A DNA stretch of 64,000 nucleotides from Ruminococcus sp. (GCA_003521625.1 DPHV01000024.1:521005-585004); one strand, 5' to 3'; positions 7,854 to 16,814 are shown, numbered from the stretch's first letter. Program-made: numbers and translations. The notes: generated from the letters alone by a model not told the origin.

Positions 7854-9158
7854 TTATTTTTTACTATCAAGCTCCTGTAAAAGCAGGTCGATGTCGCTTA
7901 ACTCTTTTTCAGGCTCTTTCTTCGGAGCAGGTTTTGAAACAGGCTTAGGCTCGGGTTTCTTAACTTCAACAGTTTTTTCAACCTTTGGCTCCGGCTTCTT
8001 AAACTCCACAGGCTCCTCTGCTTCAATTTCTTCAGGTTCAGCAGGAGCTGTTTGCTCGGCAACAGGCTCTGATTTTTCTACTGAATTATCGTTGTAAAAT
8101 ACAAGTCTTGAAGATGTTGCCTTTTTCATTTCCTTTTTTGTGAGATACGGAATAGGCTCTTTGTCTTCTCCTGCTCCGTATCCGATTATGAAATCATCAA
8201 ATTCTGTTACTTTGCGAACATCATCTTCAGTTTCGGTTTTCTCATTATTTTCGTAATCCTTCTTTTCTGCAAAAACAAGCTCATCGTAGCCACCCGATTT
8301 CACGTAGCTGTTTTCATAGGTATCTTCATCATCAGGCATACCGTCTATGATTTCAATTTCGTCCTTTGTGTAGGAGTTAAAAGCCATTTCAATGATGAAC
8401 GAGAGAGCGTAAATTGAGAAAATAATCAACTCTGCGCCAAAGAGTACCTGTGAAGCAAGAGTACCCTCAACCATAGCTGTAAAGATAACATAAAGTCCGT
8501 ATGAAAGCGAGATTGCCGCAGCGGGAAGTCCGTAGATAAAGCAGGCTTTAACGGGATTTCTGCCCTTTATTCTTGAAACAATCATAGAATGTGAGAAATA
8601 ATAAAGTGTAATAAAGATATAGCAGAAAAGCGGAGTCATATCGCTTGCCGAAATTGATACCTTGGTTGCAACAAGGAACTCGGAAACAAGCTCTGCGCAT
8701 CCCCATAATGCAGGAAAAATGAAGAGCATTGAAACGCCCGACACCGTTGATTTGCCTGTAAAATGCACCTTTGACATAAGGATAAGCGCAATAGCGGCAG
8801 GAACTGAAAATGCCGCACAGACTACTGTCATCAGGTAATACTCCGAATCGTTAGTAGTATTTAACATCGTTGTTATTGACGACGCAGCAACCGAAATACC
8901 GGCAAGAACTGCCAAGGCTCCTGCGACAAAATTCTTTTTCACAGGATAAACAGGCGCTGTCTTTCTGTCAAGAATATTGATAATTACACACACCAGAAAG
9001 AGTGCAAGTGTAACACCGATAACTGCATATGTAATTCCCATTTTGTTCATTCCGAGGAACATTCCGCTGCCGTCAAGACCGAAAATGCTCATAAGCTTAA
9101 GTCCGACAGTTGCAATAGTTGCGAGAATAAAGGGTATAAGCGAATATTTTACCTTCAT
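7854..9158 (-). CDS. Multi-pass membrane protein with acidic, proline-rich tail
   Basis: A 434-residue protein I do not recognise. The first 270 residues hold about eight hydrophobic segments (for example YSLIPFILATIATVGLKLM, GITYAVIGVTLALFLV, VAGALAVLAGISVAAS), consistent with an integral membrane domain. The remaining 160 residues are cytoplasmic in character: an acidic stretch, then a low-complexity tail of alternating Pro, Glu, Lys and Val (PEEIEAEEPVEFKKPEP, VEVKKPEPKPVSKPAPKK) ending in SDIDLLLQELDSKK. Such tails often serve as spacers or partner-binding arms. It is transcribed away from the thrS leader, with no operon partner. The nearby plus-strand gene at 9240 is divergent. Confidence 0.75.
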   Translation of the reverse strand: MKVKYSLIPFILATIATVGLKLMSIFGLDGSGMFLGMNKMGITYAVIGVTLALFLVCVIINILDRKTAPVYPVKKNFVAGALAVLAGISVAASSITTMLNTTNDSEYYLMTVVCAAFSVPAAIALILMSKVHFTGKSTVSGVSMLFIFPALWGCAELVSEFLVATKVSISASDMTPLFCYIFITLYYFSHSMIVSRIKGRNPVKACFIYGLPAAAISLSYGLYVIFTAMVEGTLASQVLFGAELIIFSIYALSFIIEMAFNSYTKDEIEIIDGMPDDEDTYENSYVKSGGYDELVFAEKKDYENNEKTETEDDVRKVTEFDDFIIGYGAGEDKEPIPYLTKKEMKKATSSRLVFYNDNSVEKSEPVAEQTAPAEPEEIEAEEPVEFKKPEPKVEKTVEVKKPEPKPVSKPAPKKEPEKELSDIDLLLQELDSKK

Positions 9159-9239
9159 AAAACTGCTCCGTTTCTATATACACTAAGGTTATTTTAATTT
9201 TATTGTGAACATATATTATTTTAAGACAAATATATCATT

Positions 9240-9941
9240 ATGTCAAGAAAAAATAAAACACAATTTACGTATAATATTATTATTTTTTCTGTGCGAAATA
9301 AAGAGGCGATTAGTATCGGAAAGAAAATTCTTGCCTGTTCCCTGTTGCTTGTCTTAATGGCACTGCTACCTTTTACGGCGGTTAAGTGCTCAAGCGACAC
9401 CGACAAAAGCAAAAACAGACTGACAAGCAGTACAAGCAAAACAAAAATTGACACAAAAAACAGTGATAATAATAAAATACTCGTCGGGCTGACGTCTGCA
9501 CTTTGCAATGAAAATTTCTGCGATGAAGCGATAAAGGCAATTGCAATTCTTATCAATACCGATTACGAAGTAAATCCCGATTATTTTGATTTGGAGGATA
9601 AAGGCGTTTATTCATCAAAAGATAACCTGGATAATTCCTTAAAAGAATATTATTCAAAGATTCAGAGAATTGTAAATTCAATGGACAAGAAAACTCTGAC
9701 AGTTAATAATGAAAAAATCTTTGTACCTTATTCTCAAAGTTCCTGCGGTTATACGCTTGATAGTACTGACTGCGAGTACATAACGTCAGTTGCCTCCCCT
9801 TGGGATTGTTTTACGGAAAGCTATGATGAAAACAGTCAATGCATCGGTGTGAGCATTAACGGAATAAATTATCTTTGCAAAAACGGAGTAAGTGCAGAAC
9901 AGGCGTTAAAATGGTATCTGCCTGAATTTCAAATTAAATAA
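9240..9941 (+). CDS. Short SpoIID-like exported protein
   Basis: A 233-residue protein with a signal or anchor helix at about 30-50 (KKILACSLLLVLMALLPFTA). The body resembles the SpoIID domain: DEAIKAIAILINTDYEV matches the ALKAQAVAARTY segment holding the catalytic glutamate, LTVNNEKIFVPYSQSSCGYT matches the LTYNGKPI..YHSSSGG segment, and YITSVASPWDCF matches YLKSVESPWD. SpoIID is a lytic transglycosylase in spore engulfment. This protein is shorter than the usual 330 or more residues, so it may be a minimal or diverged relative. The first 20 residues before the hydrophobic helix are unusual, and the true start may be internal. It precedes the cotJ genes by about 90 bases, supporting a sporulation link. 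Confidence 0.55.
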   Translation: MSRKNKTQFTYNIIIFSVRNKEAISIGKKILACSLLLVLMALLPFTAVKCSSDTDKSKNRLTSSTSKTKIDTKNSDNNKILVGLTSALCNENFCDEAIKAIAILINTDYEVNPDYFDLEDKGVYSSKDNLDNSLKEYYSKIQRIVNSMDKKTLTVNNEKIFVPYSQSSCGYTLDSTDCEYITSVASPWDCFTESYDENSQCIGVSINGINYLCKNGVSAEQALKWYLPEFQIK

Positions 9942-10032
9942 CAAGAAAGTCCGTACTGCATATTATGTAATGAGATAATACCGACCTTGAAATGGGTATT
10001 ACACTCGTAAATTACAAAGAAGGAGAATGGAA

Positions 10033-10233
10033 ATGGAATTGACCGAAATCATAAAAGAACAGTACGGACTTTCAAGATTTCCCGAAAAGACTTCCGAAGC
10101 AATGGCATACGTTCCGTTTCAGCCTGACAATGCACCTACCTACTCACCGATGCAGGGATTTGCGTCGGGAACAATGTATCCGTCTCTGAACAAACCGTTC
10201 TACGGCGGCAAGTGTGGTGCTCACAGTGACTGA
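10033..10233 (+). CDS. cotJA: Spore coat-associated protein CotJA
   Basis: A 66-residue protein with the CotJA pattern AYVPFQPDNAPTYSPMQGF followed by SGTMYPSLNKPFYG. The family reads AYVPxQ...Y.P..GL..GT.FP.L..PF.G. It is an inner-coat-associated component made in the mother cell. I placed the start at the second ATG because AGGAG lies 7 bases before it, whereas the first ATG at 10027 nearly abuts that site. It overlaps cotJB by 20 bases, the usual coupled arrangement of the operon. Confidence 0.85.
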   Translation: MELTEIIKEQYGLSRFPEKTSEAMAYVPFQPDNAPTYSPMQGFASGTMYPSLNKPFYGGKCGAHSD

Positions 10234-10480
10234 ACGAGAAATACTGCTAAAAAAAATATCGACCTATCAGTTTGCGGCGTTTGACCTTCAGCTTTTCCTT
10301 GACACTCACCCATACGACAGAAAAACGCTTGAAAAGATGAAGGAATACAAAGCCCTGGCACAGCCATTGATTGATGAATACGAAAAAAAATACGGTCCGC
10401 TGACCAAAAGTATGACAAGCTCAAATCACTGGCACTGGATAATGGGACCGTGGCCATGGGAAAACGAGGAGGACTGCTGA
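10214..10480 (+). CDS. cotJB: Spore coat protein CotJB
   Basis: An 88-residue CotJB-domain protein: LLKKISTYQFAAFDLQLFLD, THPYDRKTLEKM, KKYGPLT and the terminal GPWPWE all match the family. It starts at a GTG inside cotJA and its TGA overlaps the ATG of the next gene, so translation of cotJABC is coupled. CotJB is a small coat component. The exact start (GTG 10214, 10217 or a later GTG) is uncertain because no clear ribosome-binding site is visible. Confidence 0.85.
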   Translation: MVLTVTEREILLKKISTYQFAAFDLQLFLDTHPYDRKTLEKMKEYKALAQPLIDEYEKKYGPLTKSMTSSNHWHWIMGPWPWENEEDC

Positions 10481-10701
10481 TGTTTGTATATGAAAAGAAA
10501 CTGCAATACCCCGTAAATATAAAGCAAACAAATCCAAAGCTTGCTAAAATTATTATAACGCAATACGGCGGTCCTGACGGTGAGTTGGGAGCTTCGCTTC
10601 GATATTTAAGTCAGAGATTTACTATGCCGCTACACGAGCTTAAGGGCACACTGACTGATATAGGCTCTGAAGTGCCTTGGTTGGAAATTTTTTCATTATA
10701 G
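10480..10701 (+). pseudogene. cotJC: cotJC (manganese-catalase-like coat protein), truncated after codon 64
   Basis: From ATG 10480 (GAGGAGG 7 bases upstream) the frame encodes a perfect CotJC N-terminus: MFVYEKKLQYPV, NPKLAKIIITQYGGPDGELG, ASLRYLSQRFTMP and LTDIGSE. At residue 64 the family would continue with ELAHLEM and about 120 more residues of the di-manganese four-helix bundle. Instead nine unrelated residues lead to a stop at 10701. The break at about 10671 coincides with the outer end of the element carrying the serine recombinase on the opposite strand. No C-terminal half of cotJC is found elsewhere in the window. Either the gene is dead or it is rejoined by excision of the element during sporulation. 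Confidence 0.8.
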
Positions 10702-12293
10702 CTGTCAATTTCAGCCTTTCCGCAGAGGATTTTTGCACTCCACCTGTCGGGAATGAATTTAAGTTGAATGTCAAGCTCACGATTTTTGCTTACTACGATT
10801 TTATCTACTATGTTGCGGTAAAATGTATCGTTCCACTCTTCACCTGTGATGATTGAATTTACATAAGCTTTAATTTCACTGATTATTTTTTCCTTGTCCG
10901 CCAGCATACTGCTGTGGGCTTTTTCTTTTTGTAGTTTTTCGGATATTGTTTCGTATTCTGCTTTGAGGCGTTCGCAGGCTTTGCGGTAATCCGAGGTTTC
11001 AATATCACCCGACAGGCACATATCAAGTAACTTTTGCTTTTTGTTTTCTATCTTTTCAAGCTCGTTTTCAAAATAAGTTACGTTGTCTTTCTCTTTATCG
11101 GATTTCAGAACGTCGGACACGATTTGCAGTACGCTTTCTAAAATTTTATTTCTGTCTTTCATAATATCTGAAATAATATGTTGCAGGATTGAACGAATGT
11201 CCTTTTCGTTTATTGAAACATTTGAACAGCCGACCTTTTCTTTATTTTTGTTTATTCGCTCCTTGCCGTACTTCTGATTCTGAATACATACCCAGCTTTC
11301 ATTATTATTCCCGTTGGATGACGTCTTTTTTCGGTGTATAAAGGTTGAACCGCACTCTGCACAGATTATTTTCCCCGACAGAGCGTATCGATTTGCAAAG
11401 CCGTTTTTTGCTCCGTGAAGATTTTTTCTGCGTTCAAGTTCTCTTTGCGTTGCTTCAAACATCTCTCTTGATATAATCGGCTCGTGATGATTTCGGATTG
11501 TCACATACTCAACCTCACCCTTGTTGTACTTTTTGTTGTGCGACAGATAATCAGGCGTGTAGGTTTTCTGCTGAATCAAATCACCGCAGTACTTTTCATT
11601 TTTGAGGATTCGCAATATCACCGTATATGACCAGTCTTTCATATAGGTTGAGGTTTTGATTCCTGCATCCCGCAACTCCCTTGCAATAACGTGAGTTCCT
11701 TTGCCCTCGTTGAGGAATTTATGATAAATCAATCTGACAGTTTCTGCTCCCTCTTGATTTATGTAAAGCTTTCCGTCACGGACATCGTAGCCCAGCATAT
11801 TTCTGCCGAACACAACGCCCTGCTCCATCATTCTGCGCTGTCCCCACTTTACTCTGTCGGAGGTTTTTCTGCTCTCCTCCTGAGCTATCGAGGACATAAT
11901 CGTCAGACGAAGTTCTGCGTCAGCGTCAAGCGTATTGATGTTGTCATTCATAAAAATCACGCCTATGCCGTAGCTTTTAAGTTCTCTTGTGTAGCCAATG
12001 CTGTCAAGAGTGTTTCTGGCAAATCTGCTGATTTCCTTTGTGATAATCAAATCAAACTTTTTTGCTTTTGCATCTTCTATCATTCGGTTGAATGACGCTC
12101 GCTTTTTTGTACTCGTTCCGCTGATTCCCTCGTCAACATAAATTTCATAAAGTTCCAACAACGGATTGCGTTTTATATACTCATTGAAATATCTTTGCTG
12201 GCTTTCAAGTGAATTTGCCTGATCGAGATTGTCGGTTGACACTCGGCAGTAAGCTGCAACCTTTTTAACTTCGTTTTCAAACTTATTTAACAT
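10611..12293 (-). CDS. Large serine recombinase
   Basis: A 560-residue large serine recombinase. The N-terminal resolvase domain has the nucleophile in AAYCRVSTD (Ser19), with SLESQQRYF and ITKEISRFARNTLDS further on. A recombinase domain follows (QEGAETVRLIYHKFLNEGKGTHVIARELRDAG, split here only by reading), then a zinc ribbon (CAECGSTFIHRKK ... VCIQN ... GCSN) and a coiled-coil region. Such enzymes integrate and excise phages and intervening elements at short att cores. Its last 20 or so codons lie inside cotJC, converging with it, so the gene sits at the very end of the inserted element and its C-terminus is defined by the target. The body upstream of the junction looks complete. Confidence 0.93.
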   Translation of the reverse strand: MLNKFENEVKKVAAYCRVSTDNLDQANSLESQQRYFNEYIKRNPLLELYEIYVDEGISGTSTKKRASFNRMIEDAKAKKFDLIITKEISRFARNTLDSIGYTRELKSYGIGVIFMNDNINTLDADAELRLTIMSSIAQEESRKTSDRVKWGQRRMMEQGVVFGRNMLGYDVRDGKLYINQEGAETVRLIYHKFLNEGKGTHVIARELRDAGIKTSTYMKDWSYTVILRILKNEKYCGDLIQQKTYTPDYLSHNKKYNKGEVEYVTIRNHHEPIISREMFEATQRELERRKNLHGAKNGFANRYALSGKIICAECGSTFIHRKKTSSNGNNNESWVCIQNQKYGKERINKNKEKVGCSNVSINEKDIRSILQHIISDIMKDRNKILESVLQIVSDVLKSDKEKDNVTYFENELEKIENKKQKLLDMCLSGDIETSDYRKACERLKAEYETISEKLQKEKAHSSMLADKEKIISEIKAYVNSIITGEEWNDTFYRNIVDKIVVSKNRELDIQLKFIPDRWSAKILCGKAEIDSYNEKISNQGTSEPISVSVPLSSCSGIVNL

Positions 12294-12348
12294 TTTTATA
12301 TCTCCTTCGGCAACACAAGTATATTATTAATTCTCACAATGTCCAGAA

Positions 12349-12389
12349 AAATTTTCAGAGTAACTGTTACGGTGTCACTCTGAAAATTT
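12349..12389. repeat. Perfect 13-bp inverted repeat upstream of the recombinase
   Basis: AAATTTTCAGAGT and its exact inverse are separated by 15 bases, about 55 bases before the recombinase start. There is no T-run on either side, so it is not an obvious terminator. Possible roles are an operator, a recombination-directionality site or a leader hairpin. Confidence 0.5.
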
Positions 12390-12405
12390 CCTTTTATGGA
12401 TTTTA

Positions 12406-12563
12406 ATACTAATACCTGATAGAAAGTTGATTAATATTTGCGAGGATAATTTTCGCAAGACAAGGCGGAGGACGCCGCAAGGCTGACGCCTTGCAAGGAC
12501 GACAACGCAGTATTGTGAAAATTAGACCGCAAAGATTTTCTACTTTTTATTAGGTATTAGTAT
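12406..12563. repeat. MITE-like element with ATACTAATACCT ends
   Basis: The 158-bp unit begins ATACTAATACCTGATAGAAAGT and its right end reads, inverted, ATACTAATACCTAATAAAAAGT: 22 bp with two mismatches. If the repeat proper starts at CTAATACC, both flanks show TA, compatible with a TA duplication. The interior has its own palindromic core (CGCAAGGctgacgCCTTGC). Its right arm supplies the last codons and stop of the small gene at 12550-12738. No coding capacity. Confidence 0.65.
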
Positions 12564-12738
12564 AAGCTTTTAATTTTTTAAGACACTCCTCGTACTGATT
12601 CTGAGTAAGATAACCTCGCTCCTTAAGTACAAGGAAGATGGATTTTTTAATTTCATTTTCAAATTCTTTGCTGACATTTTTCTGCTCTGCATTTTCATTT
12701 CGGTTTTCAAAGATGATTTTCCTTTTCACCTTAAACAC
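12550..12738 (-). CDS. Small SHOCT-like protein next to the recombinase
   Basis: A 62-residue basic protein: an N-terminal charged segment, then IKKSIFLVLKERGYLTQNQYEECLKKL, which resembles the short C-terminal SHOCT-type two-helix motif. Small proteins of this kind often lie beside serine recombinases in Clostridia elements, but their role (possibly DNA binding or directionality control) is not established. The last residues AYTNT and the stop come from the MITE at 12406-12563, so the original C-terminus has been altered. It reads in the same direction as the recombinase, about 255 bases upstream of it. Confidence 0.5.
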   Translation of the reverse strand: MFKVKRKIIFENRNENAEQKNVSKEFENEIKKSIFLVLKERGYLTQNQYEECLKKLKAYTNT

Positions 12739-12813
12739 CTCGGTAAAAACTATGCAGTAGCAGATTGTCTATATTACGTGTTCTCGTGTTCCAATTAAAC
12801 TCCGGATGATACC

Positions 12814-12897
12814 TGCGGTGTCGATACTTTGAAAAAAGATAAAAAAGCCTTGCATCGGCTATTTGAAAAGGGATATAATGACGAGCAAAAATCTTGA
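12814..12897 (+). pseudogene. Possible 3' gene remnant upstream of a strong terminator
   Basis: The open frame ends CGVDTLKKDKKALHRL, FEKGYNDEQKS, stop, and runs straight into the plus-strand terminator at 12917-12961. The residue pattern looks like a real protein tail and vaguely recalls the C-terminal repeat of RecX, but it is too short to assign. There is no start codon with a ribosome-binding site. The rest of the 288-bp gap 12739-13026 shows nothing else. Confidence 0.2.
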
Positions 12898-12916
12898 ATA
12901 ATTTATGTAAATAAAT

Positions 12917-12961
12917 CAGACACCGACCGGCTGTTGATTCAGCGTGTCGGTGTCTGTTTTT
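12917..12961 (+). terminator. Strong plus-strand terminator
   Basis: CAGACACCGAC and GTCGGTGTCTG form an 11-bp perfect stem followed by TTTTT. It has no intact plus-strand gene in front of it, which supports a lost gene at this position. Confidence 0.85.
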
Positions 12962-13026
12962 ACCTACCTAAATTTATGATGAAATTTTGACCGGATTTCT
13001 TGTCTTTATCTGTCCGGACTAAAAGC

Positions 13027-13503
13027 TTATTCCAACACCTTAAACCCGTCAGCAGTCACATGAAATTCCATAAAGTATTCTCCCTTAACGGCAACGCCTA
13101 CAGCCTCGATTTTTGTACCGTCAGCAGGCTTTTCAATTCCGTCTTCAAGGTACATACTAATTCCTTTTTTAGCTTTTCCTGTACCGTCATCTTCAACAAT
13201 GCTCGGAGTAGTACCGGGGCAGGAATACAAGCCGGTGATTTTAATTACCGTATTTTCTTCAACTGCGAAATTCTGCATATCTTTTCCTAATTTTTCAATC
13301 GCATCAAAATCTCCGAACTCAACCACAATAGAGGGATTTGAAAGGTCTGCCTTTGCTCCTGAGGAACTTTCATTTGAACTGCTGTTGCCGGACTGTGAGC
13401 TTACCAAAGAGTTGTTGTCGGATGTTTCACCGCCGTTGCCTCCGCAAGCTGCAAGTGAAGCTGTCATAATAAGTGCCATAAAGATTACTGCTAATTTTTT
13501 CAT
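13027..13503 (-). CDS. Lipoprotein, last gene of locus A
   Basis: A 158-residue lipoprotein with signal peptide MKKLAVIFMALIMTASLAAC and the lipobox cysteine at 20. A Ser/Asn/Glu-rich linker follows to about residue 52, then a domain of about 100 residues (IVVEFGDFDAIEKL, IKITGLYSCPGTTPSIVEDD, YFMEFHVTADGFKVLE) that looks like an all-beta OB-type or similar fold. Function unknown. It follows the dockerin protein by 42 bases in the same direction. Its signal peptide is almost the same as that of the lipoprotein closing locus B (53876-54535), although the mature domains differ. Confidence 0.75.
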   Translation of the reverse strand: MKKLAVIFMALIMTASLAACGGNGGETSDNNSLVSSQSGNSSSNESSSGAKADLSNPSIVVEFGDFDAIEKLGKDMQNFAVEENTVIKITGLYSCPGTTPSIVEDDGTGKAKKGISMYLEDGIEKPADGTKIEAVGVAVKGEYFMEFHVTADGFKVLE

Positions 13504-13545
13504 AATTAATTCCTCCTGAGAATTTTAATTTATTTTGACTAATAT

Positions 13546-16500
13546 CTAAAACTTATCAATTATACCTGCTATGTATTTTTGGATTTGAGTGGCGTCAATA
13601 ATGCTTACTTTTCCGTCTTTATTCACATCCGCAAGTTTGCTTTGATACTCATTTAACGATACTAAACCCGCAATACCTTTCTGAACTTCGGTAGCGTCAA
13701 GTATACTTACAGTGCCATCCATATTAACATCACCCAACAGGCAAATCTTCACATCCTGAACAACGGAGCTGTTACCGACAACTACGATATACTCACGGGT
13801 AACGTGGTTTTCTTTCATTACCTTCAAGGTGTAGGTGCCGGCGGAAACGCCTTCGATGGAATACTCAGCGGTTTTGCCCTTGACAACAGTCTCGTAAGAT
13901 GCCTCGGGTTCGCCGCTCTTGATAAGCTGAATGGTCACATCATTGGTATTGCTGCCGAAGCTGGTGGCTGTGCCGGAAACGGTAATATCGCCGGTAGTGG
14001 GTCGCGGTGCGGGCTTAAAGGTGTAGCACAGGTTTATAGGTTTGTTAGCAAAAGTATAATATGCATGGTTAAAATATTCTTCTAAATCTTCTTTATTGGC
14101 ATCCTTAGAGTTAATCATTTCAAGCTCTACACCGTTTAACGATGTTTTACCTGTAAAGCAATCGAAATAAGCAACCCGATAGTCTATGTTATTATCCACA
14201 ACAATGTTTGTTTCAATTTGCACATCTACCCTATAAACCATACCGGCGATAAAGGTTGTATTGGCAGGTAGTTCTTCGCCTAATGCATCATACCAGGTTA
14301 TTTTAGTAACTTCGTAAAGATGAGGTGCAAGGGTGGTGGCAACATAATCGGGTGTGCCGCCTGCTATTGGTTGAGAAAGCTCTATAACACCAACTTTACT
14401 TAACGTTTGCGTTGAACAATTGAATGTATATTTAACCTCTTGTTCAAAGTTAAGGCCTGAACCATATAGGGTAGTATAGTCACCGGGATTTCCGTTTACT
14501 ATAACAGAAGGCACGGTTGGAGGATCTGTTTTCGTATTCATTAAAAACTCATACCCGTCATCCGTCTTAACATAAACCTCACACTGATACTTATGGTCGG
14601 GTAAAAATACATCTTTGTCATAAACATAATCATAACCGCCGTCGGTTACATCCCACCAGGAAACACCGTTTTTAACATAGTACCACTTTTGATTTGCCCA
14701 ATAAGCATCATAATAACTGTTTTTGTTTGTATTAATACTGTATCCTGTGCCGAGAACTCTTGCAGTATAGTCAGGGTGTTCGCCTGCTTTTGGCGGTGTT
14801 ACCTCAATTCTAATATTCCTAATAATAGTTGCATTACATTCGCCAAAAAGCATAGATACTCGTATTTTAGAGGTTGAAGCCTCCTCAACAGCATAAACAT
14901 AAGCAGGTTTGCCGTTAACTGTAGCAGTAACGCAGGAATCAAAATCATAAGGATTAATTAATTCAACAGGGAAACCGTAACCGCTATTAGCAACAACATC
15001 AAAGGAAACTTTATAATGCCTTGCGCCTATAAATGTAGAGGTTACCATGGGGGTATAGGTTTGAATGTCAGAACTGAATACTTCCCATTTAACACTGTTA
15101 GTGGGTACATAATATGCACTGCTTGAAGCAGTAACTGCTGTTGAAGGCTTTTCGTTTTCAACAGGGGCGGCGATATTTAAAGCTACCTCTTCAACTGCTT
15201 TGGGGCAGGTACCAAAGTTAGGTCTTAGGTGGATTGTCGTATTATGATCGGAAAGACCTGTGCCTACTTTTTTTCCGTTAACCTTTCCCATATAACCACT
15301 GGGGAAACATAAATAATTTGTAGTGTATATTACAACCTCGGCACGGTATTCTTTTCCTGCTTTGAAAACCATACCCTCTGTCATACGGTTATCGTTTTCG
15401 TACCATTTTATTTCGGATAATCTACAGTTACTCGGCAAGGGAAAAGCACCAATAAGCACTCTGATATCACTGACAGGCTTCATTCCTGCGACAGGCTTAT
15501 GCATTTCAATTTCCATTGAATCCATAATGCCGTAAATTTCTACCTCTTTTGCGGGATTGCCGTTACTGTCATATATACCCTCCGAATCATAAGTAGCTCC
15601 TTGAGGGGTATGAACCGATAATCCTTCATCAATTATCAGGTCTATACATTTAACTGCTGAATAATCACCTTTAGGTCCTGACATTTTAAAATATCCGCTA
15701 TAAAAGTGACTATCACCCCGTTTTCCAAATACACCGTGACCGCCGTTGGTTTTAATATCATAAACACCGCCAAGATAGGTTGAAGAACCTTCAATAGCAG
15801 GCTCATCTTTTCCTGTTGCAGTAATTTTAGCATCAGGGCAACGTAAATTAATTACACCCTCTGCTGATATTGGTTCATCGGCAGTAATATGAAGCTGCTC
15901 CAAGGCGGGAAGCTGCCTTGCATTACCGCTTGGTGAGCCCTTTGAATAAATACTGCCATTATTGGTACTTAAACCAAATCTTTCAGCGTTTATGGTTATT
16001 CTTCCGCCAAGGTAGATATTATTGTCCGGAGTAAGAGACACTGATGTAGCAATACCGTCCCTATTGGAATTAATTATGCAGTATTTTGAAACTATAACGG
16101 TTACACAATTTTGTGAACGTATAGCAGTATTTTCGGAATTAATTTCCAAAGTTTCACAGCTAATATAAGTGTCATAAAAACCAGTCATTCCGCATTCTTT
16201 AAGTGCCCTTATGTAAACGGCTATTGAATTTATATTTATATTAGTGGCACTAAGAGGATAATTACCGTAAATCGTAAGCTCAGAACAGTATACAGCAAAT
16301 TTCCAAACTTTAATTGTTGGTTCATCATATTTTTCAGATGTAGAAGTAACAATTAGCGGAGCATAGCAGATGAAATCATGAACCTCAATAGTTCGCTCAG
16401 CGTTTGTAATATTCAGGGGCTCGCTACCGGTTACTTTAAGGTTGTATTCTCCCGTAATGGATTTAATGTAAAGCTCCTTATCCATTATAAGCTCAGTATC

Positions 16501-16665
16501 CGAGTTAAGGGTAAGGTGTGTGTTATTTGAGATTTTACTCGCATACAAAACGGGCACTCCAGATTCCTCAGCAAGCACGGAAATACAGCTAAAAGGAATT
16601 GTGGCTAAAATCAGCATTGCCGTCAAAATAATGCTTAAAAGCTTTTTGTAAAAATTATTTTTCAT
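13546..16665 (-). CDS. Secreted dockerin protein with beta-helix-like region and PVAG repeats (locus A)
   Basis: A 1039-residue secreted protein. Signal peptide at 1-31. Residues 40-370 are short repeating strands with many NxxI/IxINxE turns, consistent with a right-handed parallel beta-helix. Residues 375-870 hold four repeats each opening with a variant of PVAGxxP (KPVAGMKPVS, APVENEKPST, PPKAGEHPDY, QPIAGGTPDY) and a W or Y about 25 residues later. A carboxypeptidase-regulatory-like beta domain follows (GDITVSGTATSFGSN ... YEYSIEGVSAGTY region). The C-terminal type I dockerin has two calcium loops, GDVNMDGTVSILDAT and ADVNKDGKVSIIDAT. The dockerin implies docking to a cohesin scaffold. No enzymatic domain is seen. 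It follows the pseudo-receiver and has a paralogue at 48461. Confidence 0.85.
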   Translation of the reverse strand: MKNNFYKKLLSIILTAMLILATIPFSCISVLAEESGVPVLYASKISNNTHLTLNSDTELIMDKELYIKSITGEYNLKVTGSEPLNITNAERTIEVHDFICYAPLIVTSTSEKYDEPTIKVWKFAVYCSELTIYGNYPLSATNININSIAVYIRALKECGMTGFYDTYISCETLEINSENTAIRSQNCVTVIVSKYCIINSNRDGIATSVSLTPDNNIYLGGRITINAERFGLSTNNGSIYSKGSPSGNARQLPALEQLHITADEPISAEGVINLRCPDAKITATGKDEPAIEGSSTYLGGVYDIKTNGGHGVFGKRGDSHFYSGYFKMSGPKGDYSAVKCIDLIIDEGLSVHTPQGATYDSEGIYDSNGNPAKEVEIYGIMDSMEIEMHKPVAGMKPVSDIRVLIGAFPLPSNCRLSEIKWYENDNRMTEGMVFKAGKEYRAEVVIYTTNYLCFPSGYMGKVNGKKVGTGLSDHNTTIHLRPNFGTCPKAVEEVALNIAAPVENEKPSTAVTASSSAYYVPTNSVKWEVFSSDIQTYTPMVTSTFIGARHYKVSFDVVANSGYGFPVELINPYDFDSCVTATVNGKPAYVYAVEEASTSKIRVSMLFGECNATIIRNIRIEVTPPKAGEHPDYTARVLGTGYSINTNKNSYYDAYWANQKWYYVKNGVSWWDVTDGGYDYVYDKDVFLPDHKYQCEVYVKTDDGYEFLMNTKTDPPTVPSVIVNGNPGDYTTLYGSGLNFEQEVKYTFNCSTQTLSKVGVIELSQPIAGGTPDYVATTLAPHLYEVTKITWYDALGEELPANTTFIAGMVYRVDVQIETNIVVDNNIDYRVAYFDCFTGKTSLNGVELEMINSKDANKEDLEEYFNHAYYTFANKPINLCYTFKPAPRPTTGDITVSGTATSFGSNTNDVTIQLIKSGEPEASYETVVKGKTAEYSIEGVSAGTYTLKVMKENHVTREYIVVVGNSSVVQDVKICLLGDVNMDGTVSILDATEVQKGIAGLVSLNEYQSKLADVNKDGKVSIIDATQIQKYIAGIIDKF

Positions 16666-16814
16666 AAATATTCTCCTTCACTAAGATATAAGGCGATACC
16701 GCACAGAGCAAATAGGTAGAAAAGTTTACAAAGAAGTGGTATAATAGAGATATCTTGTCAATATATACCACCGCCTCTTAATAAAACCATTGGGACAGCC
16801 GTTCGGTTTTCTCG

